Below, piece by piece: positions 25,665 to 35,338 of a stretch of DNA of 64,000 nucleotides. A model generated the notes under the pieces. That model saw only the letters and a list, made by a program, of their open reading frames with translations, searched no databases and was not told the origin of the DNA. Origin of the DNA: Butyricicoccus sp. Its GTDB lineage: Bacteria; Bacillota; Clostridia; Oscillospirales; Butyricicoccaceae. A program made the translations under genes and the position numbers. The stretch is taken from contig JAGHIZ010000094.1 in the NCBI GenBank assembly GCA_017886875.1, positions 62,001-126,000 on the forward strand, in the 5' to 3' direction. Within the stretch, counting starts at the first letter, position 1. Each line of letters starts with the position of its first letter.

Positions 25665-26186
25665 ATGTATTCAGATGAACAACGTATAGAACATATAAGG
25701 GGTTTACAACAGGATTTAAGAGTTATTCATGCCAAAAATGATGAGTCACTTCCTAAAATCAGCGGAGTTTATGATGTTTTAACCGAAGATGCTGTTAGAA
25801 GATTTCAAAGAAAATTTGGTTTACCTGTTACAGGTAAAACTGATTTAACAACTTGGGATAAAATAGTCCATGAATCTAACTTAATACGTAGTAAAAATTC
25901 AATACCGCTTGCTGTTAGAGTTTTTCCAAATGCTATGTATGTTGTGTCTCTTGGAGATACTGGCAGATTTGTTTATATATTACAAGGTATTTTAAATGGT
26001 CTTGCGATTGAATTTCCTTATTTACCTAAAATTGATTATACTGGTGTATATGATTGTAACACCGAGCAAGCAATAAAAATTCTTCAAAAAAATTCTGGTT
26101 TGCCCTCAACTGGTAAATTAGATGCAGCTACTTGGAATGCTATTTCGTTTTTATATTCTAATATTGCGGTTTCGCTTGAAGACTAA
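25665..26186 (+). CDS. Peptidoglycan-binding domain protein (spore cortex operon gene 3)
   Basis: 173 residues made of two PG_binding_1-like repeats (about 8-68 and 88-160) with FQRKFGLPVTG and a final LDAATWNAI. No catalytic domain. The ATG at 25665 follows AGGAATG of the upstream stop region (4-base gap); the longer frame starting at 25542 overlaps the SleC-like gene and is rejected. It probably assists substrate binding or immobilisation of the upstream enzyme (inference). Confidence 0.75.
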   Translation: MYSDEQRIEHIRGLQQDLRVIHAKNDESLPKISGVYDVLTEDAVRRFQRKFGLPVTGKTDLTTWDKIVHESNLIRSKNSIPLAVRVFPNAMYVVSLGDTGRFVYILQGILNGLAIEFPYLPKIDYTGVYDCNTEQAIKILQKNSGLPSTGKLDAATWNAISFLYSNIAVSLED

Positions 26187-26188
26187 AA

Positions 26189-26224
26189 AACTGCCGAATG
26201 AGCTTTAAAGCTCATTCGGCAGTA
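26189..26224. terminator. Bidirectional terminator between the cortex operon and serS
   Basis: A perfect 34-base palindrome (ACTGCCGAATGAGCTTT and its complement) flanked by A-rich and T-containing tracts, between convergent genes. Confidence 0.9.
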
Positions 26225-26228
26225 AAAT

Positions 26229-27506
26229 TTAAATCTTGTCACAACCCATATATGGACGAAGTGCTTCTGGAATAGTTACAGAACCATCTGCATTTTGATA
26301 GTTTTCAAGAATAGCTGCAACTGTACGACCAACAGCAACGCCAGAACCATTAAGAGTATGTGCAAATACTGGCTTGCCATCTGCATTACGGCAACGAATA
26401 TTAGCACGTCTAGCCTGATAATCAAGGAAGTTAGAACAAGAAGAAATTTCTACATAACGACCATAAGAAGGCATCCAAACCTCAATATCATAAGTACAAG
26501 CAGAGGAGAAACCAACATCACCAGTACAAAGCATAACAACTCTATGAGGTAAGCCTAAGCCCTCAAGTACACGTTCAGCTTCTCTAGTTAGGTTTTCAAG
26601 CTGAGTCCAAGAGTCTTCTGGAGCAGTAAAGTTTACAAGCTCAACCTTGTTAAACTGGTGCTGACGGATAAGACCACGAGCATCACGACCTGCAGCACCT
26701 GCTTCACGACGGAAACAAGCAGAATATGCAGCATATCTAACAGGCAGCTGTTCTGCTGGAATAATATCATCACGGAACATATTAGTTACAGGTACTTCAG
26801 CTGTTGGGATAAGATATAAATCACTATCCTCACGACCTAACTGGTACATCTGCTCGGAAAACTTAGGTAATTGACCTGTACCAGTCATAGACGCACCATT
26901 TGCGATAAATGGTGGTAAAATCTCTGTATAACCGCCCTGCTCATCAGTATGAGTATTTAAGAAATAGTTAATAACAGCACGTTCAAGTCTTGCACCCATA
27001 CCACGATAGAAATGGAAACGAGAACCAGTTACCTTACCAGCAACCTCTGGAAGTAAAATACCCTTTTCAGCACCAATATCCCAATGTGCTTTTGGCTCAA
27101 ATTCAAATTCTTTTGGAGTGCCCCAACGACGAATTTCTGGATTTGCACTGTCATCTTTACCTTCTGGAACTTGGTCTGCTGGAACATTTGGAATACCAAG
27201 CAGCACATCTTTTAACTGAGCCTCAACTTCACTTTGATTTGCATCAAGCTCTTTAACCTTTGCAGCGATTTCTTTCATCTCTGCCATAATAGCAGTTGTA
27301 TCTTCGCCAGCTTTTTTCATCTGTGGGATTTGCTTAGATACCTTATTTTGCTGAGCTTTAAGACCTTCTACCTCACCGATAATAGCCTTACGCTTGTCAT
27401 CAAGTGCGATAGCCTCATCAACAGCAGCATCATAATTTGTACCACGCATAGCAAGACGATTTTTTACTTTTTCTGTGTTCTCTCTAATAAAACGAATGTC
27501 TAACAT
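26229..27506 (-). CDS. serS: Seryl-tRNA synthetase
   Basis: Charges tRNA-Ser. 425 residues: an N-terminal long coiled-coil arm (about 30-105) that grips the tRNA, then the class II catalytic core with motif 2 ([21 protein letters not shown]) and motif 3 ([19 protein letters not shown]). The minus-strand ATG at 27506 has GGGAG about 11 bases upstream. No T-box leader is present in the 33-base gap to the upstream gene. Confidence 0.97.
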   Translation of the reverse strand: MLDIRFIRENTEKVKNRLAMRGTNYDAAVDEAIALDDKRKAIIGEVEGLKAQQNKVSKQIPQMKKAGEDTTAIMAEMKEIAAKVKELDANQSEVEAQLKDVLLGIPNVPADQVPEGKDDSANPEIRRWGTPKEFEFEPKAHWDIGAEKGILLPEVAGKVTGSRFHFYRGMGARLERAVINYFLNTHTDEQGGYTEILPPFIANGASMTGTGQLPKFSEQMYQLGREDSDLYLIPTAEVPVTNMFRDDIIPAEQLPVRYAAYSACFRREAGAAGRDARGLIRQHQFNKVELVNFTAPEDSWTQLENLTREAERVLEGLGLPHRVVMLCTGDVGFSSACTYDIEVWMPSYGRYVEISSCSNFLDYQARRANIRCRNADGKPVFAHTLNGSGVAVGRTVAAILENYQNADGSVTIPEALRPYMGCDKI

Positions 27507-27539
27507 GAGTTTATTACTCCCTATCTTAAATAAATTTTA

Positions 27540-28088
27540 TTATTGTACTTTAAGTGCAAGCTCTGCATAACGCTCTGCCATAACACCTGTAAATACAGCA
27601 TCTTGTGCTGTACCATTTAGGCGTTCTAAACTATAAGTGTTTTGCAGATATGTAAGCTCTTGTTTTCCCGTCACATTATCTTCTTCATCTATTGCCTTTT
27701 CAAGCATAGCTAAGTGATAATAAGCATCTCTTTCATCTAAACGCTGCTTTAAAACTGTTTTTAAATCTTCATCAGTTGTCATATTTAGCATTGTACGCAA
27801 CTCTGAAGTTTGCTGTTCTTGAGCTTTTATAGTTTCATCTTGACTAGCCACTGTTTCTTGTAAAACAAGTAACTTTTGCTGCACACCCTGTACAGTTGTA
27901 TCCCTTTCAGCAAGCTCACTATTTAAACTTGCAAGCTGTTTATCTGCTCTAAGCTGTGTTACATAACTAAGTAATATTAAAACAAGTGCAACGCTAAAAA
28001 GACCAATAATATAAAAAGCTAAATAACGTTTACTTATTCTTTTATTTTCTTTTTCACAAGGATTGTTTTCTGTTTTTTTTTCTTCCAT
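27540..28088 (-). CDS. Single-pass membrane protein with long coiled coil
   Basis: 182 residues: a charged N terminus, one transmembrane helix (about 24-45), a coiled coil (about 46-105) rich in Gln, Glu and Leu heptads, then a helical acidic domain. The start is ATG 28088, where GGAGG lies 5-6 bases upstream; the in-frame TTG at 28100 overlaps that site. It sits between parB and serS on the same strand, only 14 bases after parB. No family is recognised; the location hints at a chromosome-segregation or division link, unproven. Confidence 0.7.
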   Translation of the reverse strand: MEEKKTENNPCEKENKRISKRYLAFYIIGLFSVALVLILLSYVTQLRADKQLASLNSELAERDTTVQGVQQKLLVLQETVASQDETIKAQEQQTSELRTMLNMTTDEDLKTVLKQRLDERDAYYHLAMLEKAIDEEDNVTGKQELTYLQNTYSLERLNGTAQDAVFTGVMAERYAELALKVQ

Positions 28089-28102
28089 GCCTTCCTCCAA
28101 AA

Positions 28103-28981
28103 TTAAATTTTTAATTCTTTAAGAGCTGTTGCAAGTCGTTCAAGGTCATCTTGATTATAAAACTCAAGCTTTATTAAACCACTTTTTTTACTTTGCTCTA
28201 TTTGAACTCTTCTTCCTAGATTATTTTCAAGCTCTTTTGAAACTTCGCTTAAATAATCCACTTCAAAGACAGGTTTAACTGGAGTATTTGAGACTTCAAT
28301 TTCATTGGTTTTGTTTATATCTTTTGCATATTTTTCTGCCTGTCTAACCGTCATAGTAGACATTTTTTCTATTGACTGAAGACGTTTTTCTTCATCTTGA
28401 ATAGCTAAAATAGCTCTTGCATGACCGGCTGTTATACCACCTGAAGCAACCATTGTTTGTGCTTCTTCAGGAAGTGCAAGCAGTCTAAGAGCATTTGCAA
28501 TACTTGGGCGTGATTTACCTACACGTTCTGCCACTTGCTCTTGAGTTAAATTGAATTGTTTAATAAGTGTATTATATCCTTTAGCTTCTTCTATTGGGTT
28601 AAGGTCTTCACGCTGTAAATTTTCTATTAGTGCAAGCTCCATAACCTTTTGGTCATCTGCTTCTATTATAAAAGCTGGTATTTCGGTAAGCCCTATACTT
28701 CTAGCAGCTCGCCAACGGCGTTCACCTGCAATAATTTGATAATAACCATTTTGTGCAGTTCTTACAGTTATTGGTGTTATTATACCATGAGTAGAAATGG
28801 ATTTTTTTAAAGCTTCCATTCCTTCTGGGTCGAAAACTTTTCTTGGCTGCTCTGGGTTTGGCTCTACAAGTGCCATAGACAGTGTAGAAATCCCTGTATT
28901 ATTTTGAGTATCTTCTCTTAGGCTCTCACCTAGTAAAGCTCCAAATCCCTTTCCCAAGCCACCTTTATTGGTTCTTGCCAC
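28103..28981 (-). CDS. parB: Chromosome-partitioning protein ParB (Spo0J)
   Basis: A CTP-dependent DNA clamp that loads at parS and recruits SMC. 292 residues: N-terminal KGGLGKGFGALLG (the Soj-stimulating basic segment), the CTPase motifs GERRWRA (box II) and ENLQREDLNPIEEA (box III), the parS-binding HTH (QEQVAERVGKSRPSIANALRLL region) and a C-terminal dimer domain. The start is GTG at 28981 after AGGAGG. It lies 15 bases downstream of soj. The parS sites it should bind are within this window. Confidence 0.95.
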   Translation of the reverse strand: MARTNKGGLGKGFGALLGESLREDTQNNTGISTLSMALVEPNPEQPRKVFDPEGMEALKKSISTHGIITPITVRTAQNGYYQIIAGERRWRAARSIGLTEIPAFIIEADDQKVMELALIENLQREDLNPIEEAKGYNTLIKQFNLTQEQVAERVGKSRPSIANALRLLALPEEAQTMVASGGITAGHARAILAIQDEEKRLQSIEKMSTMTVRQAEKYAKDINKTNEIEVSNTPVKPVFEVDYLSEVSKELENNLGRRVQIEQSKKSGLIKLEFYNQDDLERLATALKELKI

Positions 28982-28996
28982 GAATTTCCCTGCCTC

Positions 28997-29776
28997 CTAG
29001 TTTATGTTTTTCTTTAAAAACTCCTCTGCCATTGAAATATAAGCTTCTGCACCACGACATAGTTTGTCATAAGTTGTTATAGGCTGACCATGACTTGGAG
29101 CTTCTGAAAGCCTTACATTTCTTGGAATAACAGTAGAATATACACGTTCACCAAAATGCTTTTTAACTTCTTCTACAACCTGAACTGCAAGGTTTGTTCT
29201 ACCATCATACATGGTCAGTAAAATACCTTCCATGCGAATATTTTTATTTAGTCCCTTTTGTACACTTCTTACTGTAGCCATAAGTTGACTTAATCCTTCA
29301 AGTGCATAATATTCGGTTTGCATAGGCACTAAAAAGCTATCTGCTGCACATAAACATTCAAGCGTTAAAATACCAAGTGATGGAGGACAATCAATTAATA
29401 TATAGTCATAATCTGATTTAACCTGTTCAAGCACATCACGCAAACGATATTCTCTGCGTTCAAGAGACAGAAGGTCTATTTCCGCACCTGATAAATCGGT
29501 GTTTGAACCTAGAATATCAACCCAATCAGTATGTATAATAGCATTTTTAGTATCTGGCTTTTCAGCAATTACTAAATCATAGGTTGTAATTTCTATCTCT
29601 CTTGGGTCAATGCCAAAACCTGAAGTTGCATTTCCTTGAGGGTCAAAATCGCAAAGCAAAATGTTTTGACCTTTTTCTTTAAGTGCCGCAGCTAGATTTA
29701 CTGCAGTAGTTGTTTTACCAACGCCGCCTTTTTGATTTATAAGTGCGACAATTTTGCATTGTTTTTTTGTCTTAAT
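28997..29776 (-). CDS. soj: Chromosome-partitioning ATPase Soj (ParA), non-canonical start
   Basis: A deviant Walker ATPase that works with ParB in origin segregation and, in Bacillus, modulates DnaA. The protein reads IVALINQKGGVGKTTT, then LLCDFDPQGNATSG and YILIDCPPSLGILT. No in-frame ATG, GTG or TTG precedes the Walker A motif. The first canonical codon (TTG 29659) would delete it. A strong GGTGGGGGTGA ends 6 bases before an in-frame ATT at 29776, giving 259 residues starting (M)KTKKQCKIVAL. An ATG at 29759 is in another frame and stops early. The start is therefore an AUU codon, or a one-base lesion or error separates that ATG from the frame. Confidence 0.85.
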   Translation of the reverse strand: MKTKKQCKIVALINQKGGVGKTTTAVNLAAALKEKGQNILLCDFDPQGNATSGFGIDPREIEITTYDLVIAEKPDTKNAIIHTDWVDILGSNTDLSGAEIDLLSLERREYRLRDVLEQVKSDYDYILIDCPPSLGILTLECLCAADSFLVPMQTEYYALEGLSQLMATVRSVQKGLNKNIRMEGILLTMYDGRTNLAVQVVEEVKKHFGERVYSTVIPRNVRLSEAPSHGQPITTYDKLCRGAEAYISMAEEFLKKNIN

Positions 29777-29934
29777 AAAAGGTCACCCCCACCTAATGAG
29801 ATAATAAATTTAACAATGTCTAAACTGTATTATATCACAGCATTAAATAAAAATGAAGTAAAAACCCTATGTTTTTCCATATGTATTATAAAACAATTAC
29901 CAACAAATTACCCCAAAAAAATACAAGACTCATA

Positions 29935-29950
29935 TGTTTCATGTGAAACA
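29935..29950 (-). other. parS site 5 (soj-noc intergenic)
   Basis: TGTTTCATGTGAAACA on plus, the same site as 1, 2 and 4 in the reverse orientation. It lies in the 247-base gap between noc and soj. This is the site nearest to oriC. Confidence 0.87.
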
Positions 29951-30023
29951 TACAAGCCTTGTTCAAAAAACATACCCTATCATAATCTAATTTTATATCT
30001 ATATATATTGTCAATTTATCTTT

Positions 30024-30845
30024 TTATGTACCTTGCTTTTTACAATTTGGAATTAAAATTCTAAGCATAACTCCATCATCTTTATCCTCTCTCTCAACTT
30101 TCGCCTGTACACCTGATTCTTTCATAACATCTATTGCTTTATCAACAGTATTTAAAAAGAACCTTACATCTTTTATAAGCCTTAAAACATTTTTAGATTT
30201 ATCCTCTGCTGGTTCAGCTAACAACTTATCTATATATTGTTCAGTTTTACTTACATTTAATTCATGCTCAATAATATAAGCTGTTGCTTGCATACGTTTA
30301 TTTTCATCTGCAATTCTTAAAAGTGCTCTTGCATGTCGCTCTGTTAAATGACCATTTCTTATTAAATCAATATTTTTTTGAGATAATTTTAGCAGTCTTA
30401 ACTTATTTGCAATAGCACTTTGTGTTTTACCTACTTTTTTAGCTGCCTCCTCCTGCGTAAGTCCAAAAGTATCAATAAGTTTTTTAAAACCCCATGCTTC
30501 TTCAAAAAAATCTAAATCTCGCCTTTGAAGATTTTCAACAAGTGCAAGTGCTGATGAATCCTCCTCCGTTGCACTCATTACTATACATGGTACTTCAAGT
30601 AGTCCCGCTTGTCTTGCTGCTCTTAGACGCCTTTCACCTGCGATAAGCTCAAACCCTTCACCTGTTTTTCTAACAGTCAGCGGATTTAATACTCCATATT
30701 GCCTTATAGACTCAGCAAGCTGAGTTATAGCTTCTGGCTCAAAGTATTTTCTCGGCTGGTTTGGGTTTCTTGCAATCATTGACAGTTTTATTCGCCTTAA
30801 CTGTCTTTCATTGTTTGCATTTCTAATGTTTAACACCGGTGTCAT
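30024..30845 (-). CDS. noc: Nucleoid occlusion protein Noc (ParB paralogue)
   Basis: 273 residues of ParB architecture: GERRLRAARQ, ENLQRRDLDFFEEAWG, the HTH GKTQSAIANKLRLLKL and TERHARALLRI, features closer to Noc than to Spo0J. Position between rsmG and soj is the Bacillus noc position. In Bacillus, Noc binds chromosomal NBS sites and the membrane to block division over the nucleoid. The Bacillus-type amphipathic N terminus is not obvious here (MTPVLNIRNANNERQ), so membrane attachment is uncertain. AGGAGG precedes the ATG. Confidence 0.85.
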   Translation of the reverse strand: MTPVLNIRNANNERQLRRIKLSMIARNPNQPRKYFEPEAITQLAESIRQYGVLNPLTVRKTGEGFELIAGERRLRAARQAGLLEVPCIVMSATEEDSSALALVENLQRRDLDFFEEAWGFKKLIDTFGLTQEEAAKKVGKTQSAIANKLRLLKLSQKNIDLIRNGHLTERHARALLRIADENKRMQATAYIIEHELNVSKTEQYIDKLLAEPAEDKSKNVLRLIKDVRFFLNTVDKAIDVMKESGVQAKVEREDKDDGVMLRILIPNCKKQGT

Positions 30846-31000
30846 TTAACTTCCTCCTTTTTTTTACTCGGCAAAATGCCTGCTGCTAATAGACTACCAT
30901 TTTTTGTCAAAAAGTAAAGTGAAATCGACCGCATGATTATTATTTCCCCTTGCAAATTCGACAGCTTTTACTTTGAAATATATATTTCCACATATTTTCC

Positions 31001-31039
31001 GATAAAAAATAACCCTTAGTAATCTTATTACTAAGGGTT
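31001..31039 (-). terminator. Terminator after mnmG-rsmG
   Basis: A 13-bp perfect stem (AACCCTTAGTAAT and complement, 31011-31039) is followed on the minus strand by a T-rich run. Confidence 0.88.
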
Positions 31040-31048
31040 ATAAATTGC

Positions 31049-31756
31049 TTATTTCCCGCCGAGTGGTGCTGCACTTATCTTTGCAAATCTGCGTGGATAC
31101 TTGGAAGGAGTATCTTTTATCTTGTTAATTTCCACTTTTGCACGAACAATATCGCTTTCTACAACGGTATAAGTTTTAATTATAGGTTTTGCACCACCTA
31201 AAATTTCAATCGCTTTTGTAGCCTTTATAACTTCGTCTTGACAATCTTGTGCTTTCATTGCTATAAACTTGCCTCCTACTTTTACAAGTGGTAAAGTAAG
31301 TTCACTAAGCACAGATAAATCTGCAACTGCTCTTGATACAGCAGCCGAAAAACTTTGACGTTCTTTTAATTCTTCTGCTCTTGCATGTATAGCAATTACA
31401 TTTTTAAGCCCTAACTGAGATATAACTTCATTTAAAAAATCTATACGCTTTCTAAGAGCATCAATAAGCACAAACTCAGTATCTTGGCATAAAATCGCCA
31501 ATGGCAACCCTGGAAAGCCTGCACCAGTTCCAATATCTATGACCTTTTCCTCGGAAATTATATCTGGTGCAATCATGGCACAATCAAGGAAATGTCGAGA
31601 AATAACTTCCATTGGTTCAGTTATAGCGGTTAAATTCATAACCTTATTTTTCTCAAGCAGCATATCTGAGAATTTAAGAAAGTTATCAACAGTTTGTGAA
31701 TAAACTTCAGGACAAATTTGCTCTAAACCTTTGATTAAAAGTTCTCTTTCTGTCAT
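31049..31756 (-). CDS. rsmG: 16S rRNA (guanine-N7) methyltransferase G
   Basis: Methylates G527 of 16S rRNA (E. coli numbering). 235 residues with the SAM-binding motif VIDIGTGAGFPGLPLAI and the NEVISQLGLKNV and SRAVADL segments typical of GidB. Its ATG overlaps the mnmG stop by one base (TAATG), so it is coupled to mnmG, the standard gidA-gidB arrangement. Confidence 0.96.
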   Translation of the reverse strand: MTERELLIKGLEQICPEVYSQTVDNFLKFSDMLLEKNKVMNLTAITEPMEVISRHFLDCAMIAPDIISEEKVIDIGTGAGFPGLPLAILCQDTEFVLIDALRKRIDFLNEVISQLGLKNVIAIHARAEELKERQSFSAAVSRAVADLSVLSELTLPLVKVGGKFIAMKAQDCQDEVIKATKAIEILGGAKPIIKTYTVVESDIVRAKVEINKIKDTPSKYPRRFAKISAAPLGGK

Positions 31757-33630
31757 TATTTGTCCCCTCCTGTTTCCAAATATATCATAAGTGCGGTAAG
31801 GTCTGCTGGAGATACACCAGAAATTCTGCCCGCTTGACCTAGATTTACAGGACGAATTTTAGATAACTTTTGTCTTGCTTCTAATCTAAGTGAAGGCACA
31901 TTTTCATAATTTATATCATTTGGAAGTGGTCGGCTTTCCATCTTTCTAAACTGCTCTACATCATGTAATTGACGCTTAATATAACCATCATATTTTATTC
32001 TAATCTCAACTTGCTCACGAATAACCGCAGGAAGTTCTGGACGGTCCTTATCAAATGGAGCAAGCATTTCATAACCAATTTCAGGTCGTCTTAATAAATC
32101 AGCAAGTTTACAACCTGATTTAAGTGGAGTAGAATTATTTGATTTTAAAAATTCTTGCATCTCATCACTTGGTGAAACAGTTACTTTTTCTAGTCTTTCC
32201 ATCTCTTGTGCAACAGTTTTATATTTCTGCTCGGTTTTTGCCAGTCTTTCGGCTGAATTTAAACCTACTCTAGCACCGATTTTAACAAGTCGTTCATCTG
32301 CATTATCCTGTCTTAAAAGTAAACGATATTCTGAACGAGATGTCATCATTCTATAAGGCTCTTGTGTTCCACGTGTAACAAGGTCATCTACTAATGTACC
32401 TATATATCCATCTGCTCTATCTAATATCATAGGTTCTTCACCCTTGCATTTTAGAGCAGCATTTATACCAGCAACTAGACCTTGTGCCGCTGCCTCCTCA
32501 TAACCTGATGAACCATTAAATTGACCTGCACCATAAAGACCAGAAATCTTTTTAGTTTCCAATGTTGGAAGTAACTCTGTAGGGTCTATACAGTCATATT
32601 CTATTGCATAAGCTGGACGCATCATTTCAGCTTTTTCAAAACCTTTTAAAGTGTGCAGCATTTCAAGCTGTACACGCTCAGGCATAGATGAAGAAAAACC
32701 TTGTAAATACATTTCTTCTGTATCAAGTCCCATAGGCTCAACAAAAAGTTGATGTCTTGGTTTTTCAGAAAATCTAACCACTTTATCTTCAATAGATGGG
32801 CAATATCTAGGACCTATACCATCAATTTTACCTGAATAAAGTGGAGACTCTGAGAGATTATCACATATAACCTTGTGTGTTTGCTCATTTGTATAAGTTA
32901 AATGACATACAACTTGATTTTGTGGAGCTTTTTCAGTTTCAAAAGAGAAAGGTATAATTTCATCTTCACCCTCTTGGACTTCAAGCTCAGTAAAATCAAT
33001 AGTTCTTTTATCAATTCTTGGTGGTGTACCTGTTTTAAAACGCATTAAATTTAGCCCTAATTGTTTTAAACAACTGGTTAATTTAGTCGCTGCAAACATA
33101 CCATCTGGGCCACCATCATGAATATGGTCGCCTATAATTATACGTCCACCCAAATATGTGCCTGAACAAATAATAGCTGCTCTACACTTATATATTGCAC
33201 CTGTTGGTGTTTCTACTGCTGTTACCTTATTATGCTCTACATGAATTTTAGTTATCTCAGCTTGTTTTACATTTAAATTCGGTGTGGTTTCTAAAACCCA
33301 TTTCATATACTTACGATAAGCAAATCTATCTGCTTGAGCTCTAAGCGAATGAACAGCTGGACCTTTGCCACGATTTAACATTCTATACTGTATACAAGAT
33401 GCATCGGCAGCTTTAGCCATTTCACCACCTAACGCATCTATCTCACGCACTAAATGACCTTTAGCAGTACCACCGATTGCAGGGTTACAAGGCATATTAC
33501 CTATACTATCTATATTGATAGAAAAACAGCCTACTTTAAGTCCAAGTCTAGCACCAGCAAGAGCCGCTTCTATACCTGCATGACCTGCACCAATAACCAC
33601 AATATCAAAACTTCCTGCTTCAAATGACAT
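31756..33630 (-). CDS. mnmG: tRNA uridine-5-carboxymethylaminomethyl modification enzyme MnmG
   Basis: An FAD enzyme that works with MnmE on U34 of tRNA. 624 residues: FAD site [19 protein letters not shown] at the N terminus, [25 protein letters not shown], the active-site region around [10 protein letters not shown] and a helical C-terminal domain. ATG start with GGGAGG upstream. It lies 273 bases downstream of mnmE on the same strand. Confidence 0.97.
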   Translation of the reverse strand: MSFEAGSFDIVVIGAGHAGIEAALAGARLGLKVGCFSINIDSIGNMPCNPAIGGTAKGHLVREIDALGGEMAKAADASCIQYRMLNRGKGPAVHSLRAQADRFAYRKYMKWVLETTPNLNVKQAEITKIHVEHNKVTAVETPTGAIYKCRAAIICSGTYLGGRIIIGDHIHDGGPDGMFAATKLTSCLKQLGLNLMRFKTGTPPRIDKRTIDFTELEVQEGEDEIIPFSFETEKAPQNQVVCHLTYTNEQTHKVICDNLSESPLYSGKIDGIGPRYCPSIEDKVVRFSEKPRHQLFVEPMGLDTEEMYLQGFSSSMPERVQLEMLHTLKGFEKAEMMRPAYAIEYDCIDPTELLPTLETKKISGLYGAGQFNGSSGYEEAAAQGLVAGINAALKCKGEEPMILDRADGYIGTLVDDLVTRGTQEPYRMMTSRSEYRLLLRQDNADERLVKIGARVGLNSAERLAKTEQKYKTVAQEMERLEKVTVSPSDEMQEFLKSNNSTPLKSGCKLADLLRRPEIGYEMLAPFDKDRPELPAVIREQVEIRIKYDGYIKRQLHDVEQFRKMESRPLPNDINYENVPSLRLEARQKLSKIRPVNLGQAGRISGVSPADLTALMIYLETGGDK

Positions 33631-33672
33631 AAATGCAAACCTCCCTTTTTATAATTTTTTTATTTATACAAA

Positions 33673-33805
33673 TTGTTGATAACTCTGTGCATACATTGTA
33701 TAACTCTGAGTAAAATTTTTTATTTTTGTATATTTTTTTATTTTTATTACGTTTAGTATAATTTTTATTTTTTAATCAACATCTTTTCAACAACTTTATG
33801 CACAG
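33673..33805. repeat. Long-range inverted repeat in the mnmG-mnmE gap
   Basis: CTGTGCATA (33685-33693) and TATGCACAG (33797-33805) are perfect complements 103 bases apart. The left copy is preceded by TGTTGATAA, a TTATCAACA DnaA-box-like word. The rest of 33631-33903 is very AT-rich with no ORF and no other clear feature. Confidence 0.45.
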
Positions 33806-33903
33806 AACATATGTTTCTAAATATTTTAGTATATTAACGCAATTTTATTAAACACTCAAAATTATGTGGTCTATTTTTTTAAAAAACACGATATATAGGG
33901 TTA

Positions 33904-35262
33904 TTATTTGCCTACACAAAATCTACTGAAAATATCCTGAATTATATCATCTCTAACACTCTGACCTGTAAGCTCTCCAAGGGCAGAAATAGCAGACTCT
34001 ACATCTTGTAATATTGCATCAGGTGTCATACCAAATTCTGCTGCATTTCTTGCCTGACGACATGCAATTTCTGCTCTATTTAGTGCATCTGCTTGTCTAG
34101 CATTGGTTATAACGCCACCATCAAATACAACATTATTCATACCTGTAACGCTTAAAATTTTATCTCTTAACTTGTCTATACCTTCACCCTGTTTTGCACT
34201 TATTTCTACTACATGTTCAAAGCCTTTATAAATATTTTGTTTAGCCAATCCTTTGTCACTTTTATTTATTACAAGAATTGCTAATTTAGCAGCCTTTGCC
34301 TTATCAAGTGCATTTATATCCTGCTTTGTAAGTTCTGTACTGCCATCAACTACCGCAAGTACAAGTTCTGCTTCATCTACAGCCTTTTTAGCACGTTCTA
34401 CGCCTATTTGTTCGACTATATCTTCACTTTCTCTAATACCTGCTGTATCTTGTAATCTAAGTGTTAATGAGCCTATTCTAATAACTTCTTCTATGGTGTC
34501 TCTTGTTGTGCCTGCAATATCAGTAACAATAGCACGTTCAAAGCCTACAAGTGCATTTAATAGAGTTGATTTTCCTACATTTGGTCTACCTACAATAGCA
34601 CAAGGTAAACCTTCACGCAGTATTCTTCCTTGTTCATAAGATATTCTAAGCTTATGAAGTTTATTTTCTGCATAAGTTAAAGTGTTTTTCAATTCACTTT
34701 GGAAAAATGGGTCTATATCTTCATCTGGATAATCTACAACCGCAAGAAAATGTGCAGACACACCAATCAGTTTTTGTCTTAACTCGTCCATACCATTCGC
34801 TATAGTGCCTGATATTTGACCTACTGCATTGTGTGCTGACTCAAGTGTATGAGCTGCTATAAGGTCAGAAACTGCTTCCGCCTGCATAAGGTTCATTTTA
34901 CCATTTAAAAACGCTCGTCTGGTAAATTCACCTGCATCAGCTTGTCTTACACCTTGCTCAAACAATGCAGAAAGAGCTTCACTTAATACCGCTGGTGAAC
35001 CATGCAGTTGAAGTTCTGCCATTTGTTCACCTGTATATGTTTTATCTGAGTCAAAATGCACAGCCATACAGCTATCTAACATATTACCAAATCTATCATA
35101 AAGATTACCATATACAAGCATTCTTGATGGCATATCTGCAAACTGTTTTTTGTTTATTGGTTTAAATATATTATTTACCGCATTTACAGCTATATCACCA
35201 GACAATCTTATTATACCGATTGCACCACCAGTTGCAGTGGCAATAGCAGCGATTGTATCCAT
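33904..35262 (-). CDS. mnmE: tRNA modification GTPase MnmE
   Basis: A K+-dependent GTPase partner of MnmG. 452 residues: N-terminal tetrahydrofolate-binding domain (MDTIAAIATATGGAIGIIRLSG), central helical domain, G domain with GRPNVGKSTLLNAL, DIAGTTRD, DTAG and NKSD, and the C-terminal FCVGK carrying the catalytic Cys. ATG start; AGAAAGGA precedes it. Confidence 0.97.
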   Translation of the reverse strand: MDTIAAIATATGGAIGIIRLSGDIAVNAVNNIFKPINKKQFADMPSRMLVYGNLYDRFGNMLDSCMAVHFDSDKTYTGEQMAELQLHGSPAVLSEALSALFEQGVRQADAGEFTRRAFLNGKMNLMQAEAVSDLIAAHTLESAHNAVGQISGTIANGMDELRQKLIGVSAHFLAVVDYPDEDIDPFFQSELKNTLTYAENKLHKLRISYEQGRILREGLPCAIVGRPNVGKSTLLNALVGFERAIVTDIAGTTRDTIEEVIRIGSLTLRLQDTAGIRESEDIVEQIGVERAKKAVDEAELVLAVVDGSTELTKQDINALDKAKAAKLAILVINKSDKGLAKQNIYKGFEHVVEISAKQGEGIDKLRDKILSVTGMNNVVFDGGVITNARQADALNRAEIACRQARNAAEFGMTPDAILQDVESAISALGELTGQSVRDDIIQDIFSRFCVGK

Positions 35263-35282
35263 TGCATTTCTTCCTTTCTAAT

Positions 35283-35323
35283 AAATAAAAATACGGACAG
35301 GCTTTTTTATTTAGCCCGCCCGT
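35283..35323 (-). terminator. Terminator after khpB (jag)
   Basis: Minus-strand stem ACGGGCGGGCT with AGCCTGTCCGT (two G-U pairs), followed by a T-rich tract. Confidence 0.85.
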
Positions 35324-35338
35324 AAACTCAAATTTATA

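Noticed and set aside
27507-27539. T-box leader for serS
   Set aside because: Only 33 bases separate serS from the upstream gene and no T-box or antiterminator sequence is seen.
29001-29659. soj starting at TTG 29659
   Set aside because: It would remove the Walker A motif KGGVGKTT encoded just upstream in the same frame.
31040-31065. Noc-binding-site-like TTATTTCCCG
   Set aside because: Only half of the palindromic Noc site is present and it is coding sequence of rsmG.
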